From assembly GCA_023078555.1 (NCBI GenBank), contig CM041202.1:5566522-5630521 (forward strand): a DNA stretch of 64,000 nucleotides, in the 5' to 3' direction. The notes beneath the pieces are model-generated. The model saw only the letters and a program-made list of their open reading frames with translations. It was not told the origin of the DNA and made no database searches. Of the stretch, positions 11,500 through 23,816 are shown piece by piece. The translations under genes were made by a program, and so were the position numbers. This stretch comes from Ulva prolifera. Its lineage: Eukaryota > Chlorophyta > Ulvophyceae > Ulvales > Ulvaceae. Each line of letters starts with the position of its first letter. Positions within the stretch are counted from its first letter, which is position 1.

Positions 11500-13809
11500 A
11501 CGTTACTGCGAAGCATGGCAGCAGGCCATGTGAAATCAATTCGGCATGTACTGATGGCGCATACTTTTGATCTCGCAATGACGCTGCGCATGCGTTGCCT
11601 GCGCTGCTCGGCGATGCTGCTACCTAGACATGTACCTTTGTGGTCTCGGCACAGGTACCTGACCAACTGAGCCCCATTAACCCTTTCATATGGCAGTAAT
11701 GTACCTCGTGTCGCTCCGGTGCGCAGCCTTGTGGTGAACAGCTTGGAGCTTGATCTCCAATGTGTATTGAATCCCACACACCACAGGTTCATGCATGACT
11801 ACCTGTGAGGGAGATGCCTGGCGCATCCTACTTTATTCACCGCTGCCATGGCAGCTAAACCCCCAAAATCACGGCCACCCAATAGCATGTTGCAGCTCAT
11901 GTTCCCATGCATGGTCAGACGGCCATGCAGAGAGTCAGACACACATTAATCGCAATTGCGAGATCTAGAAGCTTCGACATTCCAGTTTGATCACGTCATG
12001 GGATCACGGCACATCATGAACATAATCCAGCCTGTGGGCGGCCACGAAACCGACCCCGGGCTTCGATTTATGGCCTCCAGCGCGGAGAAATTTAACTTAG
12101 GTAACGAGGAAGGTAGCACCACGTTGACCGGGGAGCTCGAGGACATGTCAACCAACCCATCTCAACGCACCCAAGCCACAGCCAGCATGCATGAAGCCCG
12201 CCTGGAACAAGCACCCAGCCACCCTGACGTGGTACTGTGCTGGAGCAGGCCTCGCTGCAACATATTGGCACATGGTACCATGTCAGTGTTGGGAAGCGAG
12301 GCTCCGCTTCGGCTGGCACACTCAGGTAAATATTCAAATATAGTATGCAGCTGCTGCCGCATGCGGAGATTAAGCTCGCACTGGAACATGTGCACAAGTC
12401 AAGGGCAGCATCTCTGGGCTTCCATTTTGGCACGTAGTAAGCACACAGCCGTCGTCGCTGCACCGGTACCCTGCGGCCGGGTGAAAGGGGAGCTCCTAGC
12501 TATAGGCCCGCCCGAGCGAGTCGTCACCGAGCCGGATGATCGCATATGTGCAGACCGTCTGCACCTACATCCGGCTCGATGACGTGTACATGTTCAGGTG
12601 GCAGCACCAATTGAAGCAGCCAAGCCCAGTGCAAGTGATGACTGCAATTAGCTGAATTCACTACTACTGTGTCGCGGGCTGGGATGTTATTGCGTGTGAT
12701 CGGCTTTGATGTGCTCGTCAAGCCTCCAGAATGTATGCATATCGCGCGCCGGATAGTCACTTCGGTTGCGGCATGCGGCTTGCTTTGACCAAAGCTTTGA
12801 CACAGGCGTCGGCGACCGCACGCGTGTGCACAGCCGCGTCAGGTCTATCTCGAGATATGTAAGCCTCCTCAGGCTGGTGAGATATGCAAGCCTCCTCAGG
12901 CTGGTGATCAGTGGCGGCGGCCGGCAGTGCACCATGGCTTTGCAATCGGCGGCCATAACACTACAAGGATGCCAGGCAGGTGATGCTGTACATTATCAGT
13001 GACCCATTGCCCGCTGAACAGTATGCAAACAGTGTCCAGATGTGTATGAACTGTATGGCGATCGACGCAGGAGTGGCCGAGTGCTGTACAGCTAACGTGC
13101 TTTCTGACAGGGATGTGAACGGTGATGTTTCACGGTCGACGCGCTGCGACTGTGGAAAATGTACACTTCTGTGCGACGAGTGCGCGAGCTGTCCATTCAA
13201 TCGTGTGAAATGTGCACGAGTGCCTGGGTGATGTGCACTTCGGCCTGCATCATGCAGTGCACGTGGACCGGCAAGATGCGCTCGACGAGAACATTCCTCG
13301 CGTGGCGTGTTCACGTCCTTAAAAACCGGCACATTACTGACACTCTTTCACCAATGATGTACTCGTCAGGCGTAAGCAACGAGTGCTGTTATACCACGAT
13401 GATGTACAGTTGGTGCACACGACATGCGATAGCAGATACCCGGTCATGCGGTCCGTGTATAGGCTGCAGCTGCTTTACATCATCTGGAGCTCCTATTGTC
13501 CGGAAAATAGTTATTGTCGATACTATCATGCCACTCTGGCCCTCGTGTCCGTGCCGTCGCACTGGCAATCGGTGAGGTACCGAAGCAGCCATCACATGTA
13601 GGCTGTAGCTATAGCAGCTGGCCAGCGCCAGCTGAGCCATGGCTCAGGCGGTGCAGTTGGCATCAATAAAAATAATAAGAAAAAATGCCGCCATCCGTGC
13701 ACCATCACCCTCTGCCTCGTGATCCCAGCAACCAGTGCTGGAGTGTACCTTCCCCTTTGCAGTATCTCTCGGAAACAGGTAAAGGCTCCCGCCAGCTCGG
13801 CAGCACACT
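11500..13809. other. Gene-poor interval between the NYN-like gene and the transposon
   Basis: No reading frame here has convincing splice structure or recognisable protein features. Open frames such as the one over 11.96-12.58 kb (+) look like chance frames. The only repeat noted is the 27-bp tandem pair at 12852-12905. Confidence 0.4.
12852..12905. repeat. 27-bp tandem duplication
   Basis: Two adjacent 27-bp copies (12852-12878 and 12879-12905), each starting GAGATATG and containing AAGCCTCCTCAGGCTGGT. They differ at one base. Each unit holds the small palindrome CCTCAGG. Confidence 0.9.
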
Positions 13810-16414
13810 TCAATTATCCCATTGAGTCACTAGATTCTGCAGCTCCTCAAAGTAGGCCATCTTTTGCTCCATTAGTTCCATCTTGGTTTCCTGCAGCTCC
13901 GCCACACGGCTTATTATCCCCTATAGTCATTTTGACCTGAAGAACACATTGCAAACGTAGGCTGAGCCACACCTTCAGTTTCCCGACTGTGTCCTGTGCG
14001 GTCCGCATTTTGGGCTTGACATTGTTGCGCTTGCCAGCACAGCCCTGCTTGCATTCTTCAATCACTGCTTCTTGCTCGTCGATCTTGCTCTGAATTGATG
14101 TCAGTTCCTTGGCCAGGCGAGCCAGTTCACTCTTCAGGAATTCCTTACGGTCAACGACGGGGTGGCTTGTGGAGCTGACCTGCAGCTGTGCAGGCTGAGT
14201 ATGGGTTGGACATGTTGTGTGCGGTGCAGATCACTGAGTATTAGGCAATGCTGAGTTGGTGCATACATGCACATAGCAGTCTAGTGGAGATCTGACCGCA
14301 CCTGGACATCAGGGGAAGGAAGTGCCCCATCCCCATTTGCCTCCTTGTCGCTCAAAGGTAGGCCCATCAGGTCTACATCGTCGATGCCAATCATCGCCAT
14401 CATATCATCCACAGCTGCACTGTCAACGGCCACGGATGGCACCACTGTTGCGTTGTGTGTCTGGTCTGTCTCCGCAGCCTGGGTCGGCAACTGTGCACAG
14501 AACATTGCAGGGGAGACATACGGGGTCTGATGTCCATGACCAGTGACTTGCATGACCTGCTATTAGCAGACACAATCAGTCCTTGAATGGGGCAGGCAGT
14601 ACAATCATACCGCCCATGACATGCTGGCACCCCGTGCCTTTGCAGGTATTAGAAGTCGAGAGCATGTTACCTCTGAAACGGCTCTGTGGGCCCCCTCGCC
14701 GTGAGTGCCCACATCAAACTCGGAGGCCAATTTGCTAGGAGGGCGCCATTCCGTAGATGCACCGACGCCAGCAATCGGATCGGGTTCTGGTCTCTTCCTG
14801 CCGACCTCAGGAGGTGGTAAGTACCTCAGGTTGGCCGTCTCTGGGGTCAATCCCATGTACCTCAGCCTCTCTGGTATCTTCCTCTCCGTGGCGATACATC
14901 TCGTGTTGCCGTGCATGACCTGAACATGTTCTTAAGCTATCAGATATTGGGCTGCCAACAACTGCGAGCAGCATCTCATAGTCTCAAGTTGGCTGCTAGT
15001 ACACAGACTTCGATGATGCCTGCACTTGACACCATCGTACCTGCTTCAGGTTGCCAGCTACACCCGGGGGAAGCTGCAGGGGGATGGCTCGGGCGATGGG
15101 GTCAGGTTCAAGATGATCTTTCTCTGGTGTCTGACCTGTTCTCTCGAGGTTGGACACATTGGCATCCTTAGCAGTGATCTCCCATTTGGGCTCGAACTTG
15201 TACTTAGGTTCATCAGGCTGCCACGGAGGATAGTGGCCGTCATCAAAGGCCCATTCCAGCCTTGTCTTCTGTACATGGCCAGCCACTGCGGCTGTACCAC
15301 CATCGTGCCTGACCTGTAACGCACGCATCCCATCATTATCAGCACATGGCCCATTCGCACAATCCAATTGAACAGGCTCTAGAGCACGTGCCAGCTTTCT
15401 GTCAAACTGCATGGAAAGTTCCATTAAGGATTTCCCTGGTCCTTTTGCCTCGTGTGTTGCCGCGGGATTAGCTCGCAGTGCTGCTGCGAATTTGCGGATG
15501 TTGACATTGTTATTGCCCATGCGTCCGTTGACCGCAGTCCTGCACAGTGCATTGTGTTGAACCATCCGGAGGAAGCAGGTTCCGGTCACAGTGAGGGCAA
15601 GAGTACCTGCTACCAACAAGCGTCGTATACCCCATCATCATCTGTTCCCATGCCTGTGTCAGATTATGAATTTTGCGTCCGGCCTCCTTCTCTTTGTCTG
15701 TCTCGCCATTCTCCATTGCCTATGTCAGTATAGCAGACAACTTAGCACATGCACTTGCAATCGACCACATGCACGTGCACTTGCAATCGGGGTAGCTCTG
15801 CGCACCTCTTTTGCAAACTCAACCATTCCTTCAACGGGCGTCACCTGAAGCCAACAGCCGTCTGGCGTAGTCGTGTCGTCAAGTACCTTTTTCGCCTTGG
15901 CGCTTTTTTTATACCCCTCGGGTAGTGCTTTCAATGTCTCCCGGATCTTCGCGCACATGAAGATACCGCCCCTCAATTTAGCAACTTTGGAGTCCACGTT
16001 CCTTGCAGTCGTCCCGTCGCTGACGCATGACCGACTGCCGCCACGATCGAGCGTGCTCGTGGCAGCCGGAGTTGGCCCCGTCAAACTCGAAACCGCCCAG
16101 ACCTTGCCAGGCAGCTCTGGTGTTACGGGATCGGCTCCCTCGGGTAATGCAACGGTGTCACACAACAACTCCAGTAAATCAGCGCCTGTGTAAATGGCTC
16201 CGGTCGCGCCTGTAGACTTTGATCCCGTGGGAGTCACTCTGAACTTGTGCCGCTTCCATTCGGACCCATCGGTATCGTGGGATACATTGATGCCACAATT
16301 CACTAGCAATGTGAGCATGAACGAATTTTGATCGCGCGGTTTGGTATGACACTTGCTGAAAATCTGCTGCGACTTGCCGTCAACATTGTTGCATTTCAAA
16401 AGCACATTTGCCAT
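13810..16414 (-). CDS. Transposon companion protein, 682 aa, C-terminal coiled coil
   Basis: Seven minus-strand exons splice in perfect phase: 16414-15806, 15719-15607, 15539-15041, 14919-14671, 14556-14302, 14185-13973 and 13920-13810 (stop TGA). The sum is 2049 nt. Start at the first ATG (MANVLLKCNN). The middle is charged and Pro-rich ('WQPDEPKYKFEPKWEI', 'YLPPPEVGRKRPEPDPIAG'), followed by an acidic stretch ('MIGIDDVDLMGLPLSDKE'). The C-terminus is heptad-rich ('SELARLAKELTSIQSKIDEQ' in exon 6; 'VAELQETKMELMEQKMAYF' in exon 7) and probably dimerises. Exon 7 uses the acceptor CTATAG, four codons upstream of this coiled coil; the nearer-consensus TTCAG would give a different short tail. The 67-nt intron 2 can be read through to give 'CPHCDRNLLPPDGSTQC...C', resembling a zinc ribbon that ends at a stop, so alternative splicing is possible. 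By analogy with CACTA elements it may bind element ends; no homologue was recognised. Confidence 0.6.
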
Positions 16415-16546
16415 GATGCCTACGCCTATGAAAGGTTTCCTTGAACTGGGTTGTGTGACAGTGCGCGGTGGCAGGTGATCGGTGGTAGTTTGTACATGCT
16501 GGATATTTGTACGTAGCTTGCGGTTTGAATGCGGGACCGCGTGGCA

Positions 16547-16580
16547 GTGGCGACTAGAGGCTTAAGCCTCTAGTCGCCAC
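16547..16580. promoter_or_regulatory. Perfect 34-bp palindrome in divergent promoter
   Basis: GTGGCGACTAGAGGCTT is followed directly by its exact reverse complement, with no spacer. It lies 133 bp upstream of the companion gene start (16414) and 209 bp upstream of the transposase start (16789), between two oppositely transcribed genes. It could be a dimeric binding site for an element-encoded protein or a relic of joined inverted ends; both readings are inference. Confidence 0.8.
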
Positions 16581-16788
16581 GACCAGCTTTGATGAAGTCG
16601 CTGGACTGTGGGCCAAAGATGCAAGGCGAGTGCTCTGTCGTGCGCATCACGGATCGGGTGAGAGAGATGGTATTATAATTAGCCTCTTGGTGATTGGAAG
16701 CGTTTGATATGGAGCACAGTGGAGCCAGTACAATTGCGTTTTACGATTAATCGCCGCTCGCACCACCTGCATCCGCAACCGTTCAAGT

Positions 16789-19700
16789 ATGCAGGCCGAT
16801 CACGTAGCGACGGAGCCCATGGCGAAACGTGTTAGGAGGACAAAGGCTGACATGGAGTACAGTCTTGCGCAGAAAGGTATTTACAGTGACCCTGACGCAA
16901 ATGGTGCTCAGAGGTACAGATGCAAGCACTGTCACACTCCTTTCGCGCCCTCTAGCAGACCGCATGCAACGCGGCACGAGTGCCAGGCTGCCCTGGGTGT
17001 GGCTCATCATACCGACACCGACGTTGGCGGTCCATTTGCCGGCTGCGACACGAGGCTGCCCTTGGGGGCATCTCTGCAAGACGAGCCTGCTGCTGGCTCC
17101 GGCTCCCCAGAGGCATACACGTACAGCATTCCAGAATGCACGGAAGATTGGGCGGTAGGCACTGAGGCAGATGCACCTGTGTATTTCACAGCAGAAGAGG
17201 CCGATTTAATCGCTATGGCAAGGGCGACTGCCTTCAATGCTGCCTATGAGGTGTGACATCCTGATCCCGCAGCTGAGTTGCACAAGTCCATGTTAGAGCA
17301 GTACATCAGAGAGGTACCTCTCTAGTACCGGTGCATATTTATTCATGAACGAGTGGGCTAGGACGCATGTTGCTACAACTGTGTTGTTGCAGGAGTTGAT
17401 CGGAGATGACGACTGGAGAGCCCGAGGCGGACTAGAGGACCTGGATGAGGAAGACGAGGATGACATCGCCCCTCGGCCAGCTGGCGATCGTGGCCCATTA
17501 CCGGGTCAAGAGCTCGCTGAGGCCGCAGCCGCTCAGGGTGTGTATGCACCTAGGCCCATCGGTGTCCATCTGGCTCCGGCGCAACGGCGGTTGCAGGAAG
17601 TCCATGCTGCGCAACAGGGTGGTCGACCGCCTAAGAAGGGGACCGGCGCATGGTTGTGTGCGCACCGAGGGGATCCCATCACACCGGGGCATGCCGTCAC
17701 CGTTGTGCAGGCCTGTTACTGGTTGGCGACGATGAAGAACGATCACAGAGTCACAGACACAGTGATTGATCAGTACTGTGCGATGATGCACCACCTAATC
17801 CTGCCGCCTGACAATTTGTACCCAGCATCATACCATATGGTGAAGGCGGTATTGGACGTGGAATCAAGCACCACGTGTACTAAACATATATGTGACAAGT
17901 GTTGGACTGTCTTTCCAACAATGGATCCGGCTCAGTATCATGGAAATGCAGATGCAGTGTGTGCTGCTGAAGGCTGTGGCAACCGGCGTTTTGACGTTTC
18001 TGAAACTGGTGGGGTGTTCCCCAAGCGGAATATTTACTACTTTGATGTACGGGCAACGGTATTGGACCTTCTGGATCCAGTATTGGAAGACCTCGATGCA
18101 TACCGTGAGCAGCGAAAACAGGCCTACCAAGACCCTGCATCTTTTTTGAGCAGCCCCGCCGGACTGCACGTGGACGCCGCTATAGGCCACAAGCTCAGCA
18201 ACCCCTCCGTTGAGGAGAATGAAATTGTGATTCCGTTTTCAGTGGGTACGGTGCACCTAACCTGGGCCAGTAATACGGCATGTAGTTGCTGCCTAGCTCT
18301 AGTGTGACAATGCCACCGGTTCCTGCAGGGGGGGATGGTGTCCAGATCTACACCAACAAAGTGTACGGTACGTTGGCTTGTGGGCTGAAGTTGACTGATG
18401 CGCCAGAGGGTTTGCAAGCCAAGAATATAACATGGTCCCCGGTGTGCATCGTTCAAGGACCAACAGAGCCTGGCTCTTACCATGATGTCATGGCCCCCAT
18501 CATAGAATTCTTTGAGAAACATGATCCAGGTGTGGTGTTGCTGTACATGCCTACTGACTTCAACGACATTCCACTCCTGTTGAGCAGTCTCTCACACTGA
18601 GTGAACCTACAGGCCGACCAGGTTCCACACCTCTCCTGGTCGATGTTGGCGGGCCACAGCTGCTGAAAGTGTGGCCGGTTCTGGTGTGTGCACAGGGAGA
18701 CATCCCGTTCATGACCAAGTTAACAGGCGGCTTGCATCATACCGGGCCGAATGCCTGCTTTGCGTGTGCGATGTCGGGGGCCCACAACCACGAAGCCAAC
18801 ACTGTCCGGTACGTTGCTGTGTGGACTGGAAGGCGGATATTCCAGATCCAGACGCGTGCAGGGGCTACACTTGAGACCCCACCTGGTGTATCTGCAGATA
18901 TATGCAGATATATACAGCTGCCGTATGTATGCAGGTGGTTGGGGTTTGATGCTGGAATGAAACAGAGGGTCCCATGTTATGCCGCAGCTGGGCACTGTGC
19001 ACCAATGGCAGGTCAGACGTTGCATCCACAGGAATTGGCTGCTGTTGATACCTCTGGGGACCATCCTCGCGTGCCGCTAGGTTACCTCCAGAAGGATGAT
19101 GGGCGTTACCTTGCGAGGACAGCCTTCACTGATCCCATCGATGTCGCCCCAAGTACCTGGCTGACAGACAATGTGCTGAAGCTAAGCGACCTTGAAATCA
19201 AGATGCGCGGTAGAAAGGCAAAACTCTATCAAGACCAGGTGCTGCACCCATCACTGGAAGCAGTCGAAAAGAAGGATCAGACCCAGCGGGAGGAGTGGGC
19301 CAACCAGATGCAGAAGGAGCTCGGAGCTCGCGGAGAACCGATGTTCCAGAGCCTGTCCTACGTGAAGTATGTCTCTTGCTGTTCGGACTGTCTTCCCGAA
19401 TATGTACCTGTTTCCTGCAAGGACGGGCAGTACTGACTGCTTAATCTTAAGTGTGCAGCCCGTGTCATTTCTTTCGATACGGGATTGCACACATCTTCTT
19501 GCTGGGCATCCTCAAGGACTTCTGGCGCATGTGGCTGAGGCAGGTGTCTTCTGGAGGACATGTTCTCCCGACTTACATCCGGCAACACATCTCAAAAAAG
19601 GGATCTGAAATTCTGGTGACAGAGTTGTTTGGCAAGCCGTACACCGACTTGATTCGGTGAGTCTCCTGCCATCTCTGTCGGTGTCTCGACATGCACCTTC

Positions 19701-21263
19701 TGTGAAGCAATCGTTACTGTTGCATTGCATGCCCCACAGTACTGTGGGGCACACTAGTGTGTCGATGAACTCTATCGTTTGCTGCTGGTGCAGGTACAGA
19801 GGACTGTGGATGATGGAGGAATGGCTGGCATTCACCGAGACATTCTCCATGTTTCTCCTCCACGACCTACCGTGGAAACGAGAGCATCTCGGGCTGAAGA
19901 AGGCTTTCGACGAGCAGTGGACACTGCTGCGGTCCTCGGTCCTTTATTTCATGAAGTGGCATGATGGTCAACACACCGAAGAGCGAATATTGCAGGCACA
20001 GAAAGATCTGTTGGAGTATGGCAGAATTGTAGAGAAGGTCCGCACGCTGCAGATGTACTCGCTTGGGCAAACAGACAGCTGATGGACCTGCGTATGCGTA
20101 TTGCAGACTTGTGAAGCTTGTGTGACTGCCGTCTCTAAAGCACTTTGCCAACATGTTCGAGAATGCAGGCCTACGGGGGCAGATTTTTGACGACATACAA
20201 GCTGCATCTTGCTGCCATGCACCTGGCAGACCAGGTTCGGGCATGTGGGCCTGGCTATACGTGGTCAGAGTTCTGGGTGGAACGCATGGTTCAGCTCGTA
20301 AAGCGAATGGTGAAGTACCGCAGTACTGCCTATCCTGAACTGCTATTTGTGCACGATTGGCTACTGACCCTAGCATGCCGCCGGGTGAAGTTGACTCCAG
20401 ACGGGTGTCACTGTGTGTCACTGGCTGAAGCGCTGCGGGCCGTCAAGAGACGTCGCCAGTGTTCACGTGACATGCCCCTCCCAGACCAGGCGCTGCTACT
20501 GGGAGCACCCAAGAAGGTAGATGCCGGGGAAAAGGGAGAGGTGCTGTGGAGCCCCACCCCGGGCGCTTCGGGGGATGCTCAGCTGATGAAGGGATTGCCT
20601 CTGCTCCTATTTGAAGACACGACCCTCCTACAGGACGGGTGGCCAGTGTTCAAAGACACCGAGGCTGCTGAAAGAGAGGGCCTCATTCTGCATGAACTGG
20701 GGTTGGAAGGCCCTCTCGGTGCGGGCAAGGCTGGAGTTGAGGTGGAGTTGCAGAAGTTCACCCGGGCTGACCTTCCAATCGGGGATACCATGAGCAGTGT
20801 GCAGTGCAAAACGCAGACCAGGAAGAACAATCAGTGGTTCCTGATCCGATACAGTGTAGCTTATGCAGACGGGCGCACTGAAATGAAGGTGTATGTGGGG
20901 CAGTTTTTGTACTTTGTGCGCGCAACTTTCACGAGTAGTATGCTGCCAGAGGGGGCATATCGTCCGGGCTGCGATCGGCAGCACCCAGCTGATTTGCGGC
21001 TGGGGGTGGCTAACCTGTACACAAGTGTGGACCAGCATGGACCGGGAGTTCGGCCTGCAGACCCGGGTATCAGCCGGCTGCACGAATTTGTGAAAGTTGA
21101 CAAGTTGGACCCCTCCAAACCTGGCACCCGGTTTGAGGGGGTGTTTGTGCTAGATCTTAGGGCAATCGACTCGCAGGCAGTACCGACACGCGAGAGAAAT
21201 GACACAAGGTTCTTTTGTGTTTCTGCAAAACTGTCAAGTAGGTATGCCGGTGTAAAGCGATAG
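16789..21263 (+). CDS. tnp2-family transposase with one in-frame TGA
   Basis: Seven exons join in phase: 16789-17313, 17393-18245, 18329-18586, 18613-19366, 19459-19656, 19794-20037 and 20169-21263 (3927 nt, 1309 codons). Near residue 45 is a BED-like finger (CKHC...HATRHEC). Residues about 350-390 hold a C-x2-C...C-x4-C finger ('CDKCWTVF'...'CAAEGCGNRRF'), as precedes the core in tnp2 proteins. The core has 'DGVQIY', then 'GDIPFMTKLTGGLHHTGPNA' followed by CFAC, matching the tnp2 pattern 'GDxPxxxKLxGxxxHxxxxxCxxC'. 'TYKLHLAAMHLADQVRACGP' and 'FWVERMV' correspond to the family's later conserved block. Codon 156 (17254-17256) is TGA although the frame continues with protein-like sequence to a GT donor at 17314. 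So the copy is probably inactivated by one nonsense change, unless TGA is read through or the base is wrong. Confidence 0.75.
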
Positions 21264-21316
21264 GTACAGGGTGGCTGTTGCTTTGTGCTGAGAATCAGGT
21301 CTGGTTATGTACACAT

Positions 21317-23443
21317 TCGATGTGTGATGCATCTGTGCTTCAGTCCCGGGTCGTGCAGCAAGAGGGCTGCTCGGGAGAGACTGCTACATGCGTGCCTCGT
21401 GCCAGCATTTTGCCAAACACGCACACTCGTGCAACAGTGCAATCCTGACAGGACTCTCAAGCTATCAGATTAATTCTTTCACCATTCGACTGACAAACAT
21501 ATCCACTGCATTCTCAGCCAAGGTTCACGGCCCGATGCATATGCAGACATCAGCTCTGGCAGCTTGAGTCTGGACTAAATAATGGTAGGCTGCAGCCCTC
21601 CCGGGAGAGCAGACATCAAAATTTTTTGGTGGCCCACAAACCGCCCATTCTTATACCTATTCGATGTGTGATGCATCTGTGCTTCAGTCCCGGGTCGTGC
21701 AGCAAGAGGGCTGCTCGGGAGAGACTGCTACATGCGTGCCTCGTGCCAGCATTTTGCCAAACACGCACACTCGTGCAACAGTGCAATCCTGACAGGACTC
21801 TCAAGCTATCAGATTAATTCTTTCACCATTCGACTGGCAAACATATCCACTGCATTCTCAGCCAAGGTTCACGGCCCGATGCATATGCAGACATCAGCTC
21901 TGGCAGCTTGAGTCTGGACTAAATAATGGTAGGCTGCAGCCCTCCCGGGAGAGCAGACATCAAAATTTTTTGGTGGCCCACAAACCGCCCATTCTTATAC
22001 CTATTCGATGTGTGATGCATCTGTGCTTCAGTCCCGGGTCGTGCAGCAAGAGGGCTGCTCGGGAGAGACTGCTACATGCGTGCCTCGTGCCAGCATTTTG
22101 CCAAACACGCACACTCGTGCAACAGTGCAATCCTGACAGGACTCTCAAGCTATCATATTAATTCTTTCACCATTCGACTGGCAAACATATCCACTGCATT
22201 CTCAGCCAAGGTTCACGGCCCGATGCATATGCAGACATCAGCTCTGGCAGCTTGAGTCTGGACTAAATAATGGTAGGCTGCAGCCCTCCCGGGAGAGCAG
22301 ACATCAAAATTTTTTGGTGGCCCACAAACCGCCCATTCTTATACCTATTCGATGTGTGATGCATCTGTGCTTCAGTCCCGGGTCGTGCAGCAAGAGGGCT
22401 GCTCGGGAGAGACTGCTACATGCGTGCCTCGTGCCAGCATTTTGCCAAACACGCACACTCGTGCAACAGTGCAATCCTGACAGGACTCTCAAGCTATCAT
22501 ATTAATTCTTTCACCATTCGACTGGCAAACATATCCACTGCATTCTCAGCCAAGGTTCACGGCCCGATGCATATGCAGACATCAGCTCTGGCAGCTTGAG
22601 TCTGGACTAAATAATGGTAGGCTGCAGCCCTCCCGGGAGAGCAGACATCAAAATTTTTTGGTGGCCCACAAACCGCCCATTCTTATACCTATTCGATGTG
22701 TGATGCATCTGTGCTTCAGTCCCGGGTCGTGCAGCAAGAGGGCTGCTCGGGAGAGACTGCTACATGCGTGCCTCGTGCCAGCATTTTGCCAAACACGCAC
22801 ACTCGTGCAACAGTGCAATCCTGACAGGACTCTCAAGCTATCATATTAATTCTTTCACCATTCGACTGGCAAACATATCCACTGCATTCTCAGCCAAGGT
22901 TCACGGCCCGATGCATATGCAGACATCAGCTCTGGCAGCTTGAGTCTGGACTAAATAATGGTAGGCTGCAGCCCTCCCGGGAGAGCAGACATCAAAATTT
23001 TTTGGTGGCCCACAAACCGCCCATTCTTATACCTATTCGATGTGTGATGCATCTGTGCTTCAGTCCCGGGTCGTGCAGCAAGAGGGCTGCTCGGGAGAGA
23101 CTGCTACATGCGTGCCTCGTGCCAGCATTTTGCCAAACACGCACACTCGTGCAACAGTGCAATCCTGACAGGACTCTCAAGCTATCATATTAATTCTTTC
23201 ACCATTCGACTGGCAAACATATCCACTGCATTCCTAGCCAAGGTTCGCGGCCCGATGCATATGCAGACATCAGCTCTGGCAGCTTGAGTCTGGACTAAAT
23301 AATGGTAGGCTGCAGCCATCCCGGGAGTGGCGACACGAATAATTTTGGAGGGGCCCACAAACGAGCCATTCTTGTACATGTTTCACGTGTGATGCATTTG
23401 TGCTTGAATTGGGGGTCGTGCAGCAAGGGGGCTGCTCGGGAGA
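21317..23443. repeat. 344-bp satellite, six copies plus a partial
   Basis: The landmark TCGATGTGTGATGCATCTG recurs at 21317, 21661, 22005, 22349, 22693 and 23037, exactly 344 bp apart. A diverged partial seventh starts at 23381. Copies are almost identical: the first two carry ATCAGATTAA where later ones carry ATCATATTAA, and the first has CTGACAAAC where others have CTGGCAAAC. The last full copy is diverged at its 3' end. Near-identity implies recent amplification or homogenisation. Each copy contains a short open frame on both strands, but nothing suggests that they are coding. Confidence 0.97.
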
Positions 23444-23816
23444 TACCGCAGCACTAATTCTGGCACCGAGTGGTACATGGAGTAGTGACACCAGATGAAC
23501 GAGCACGTGTAATCTGCGATATGTGTGTGGACTAATGAAGTACGACTCTTGGTCGAGCGAACATGTTATAGGTTCACCCAGTGCTAGGACGCGTTGGAGG
23601 TATTGGGCTCATTACTGGGTTGTGCTACGCACGTCGCGCGTTGCAGCACGACGTAGGCTTTATTTCCGGACACTCCAACGAGGCAGTAACACAATTACAG
23701 TAACATCGTACCTGACGCGCGGATGTGCCGGAGGTAGCCAGATTTGACGACGACTTGACGTATTCGACAGGCTGATCGCTAGCCAGTTTCCAGTGAACGC
23801 TAATACATTCACACCA

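Larger units (their letters stand above)
13810..21263. mobile_element. tnp2/Plavaka-like (CACTA-superfamily) DNA transposon, two divergent genes
   Basis: The extent given is that of the two genes; the true ends and terminal inverted repeats were not found by eye. A rightward transposase (16789-21263) and a leftward coiled-coil companion gene (16414-13810) share a 374-bp divergent promoter region with a perfect palindrome. Paired transposase plus DNA-binding/coiled-coil companion genes are typical of En/Spm-like CACTA elements. That the two genes here form one element is inferred from position and their shared control region. The tandem array and the 350-residue gene to the right may belong to the same insertion. 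Confidence 0.6.

Noticed and set aside
11956-12582. 208-codon + strand frame
   Set aside because: No ATG at its opening, no splice context, no recognisable motif; likely chance.
21626-23193. Repeated 62-63 codon frames in the satellite as a gene family
   Set aside because: They are identical because the DNA is; frames are open on both strands and show no protein features.
21317-23443. CRISPR-like array
   Set aside because: Units are 344 bp with no short repeat/unique spacer pattern, in a eukaryotic context; it is a satellite.
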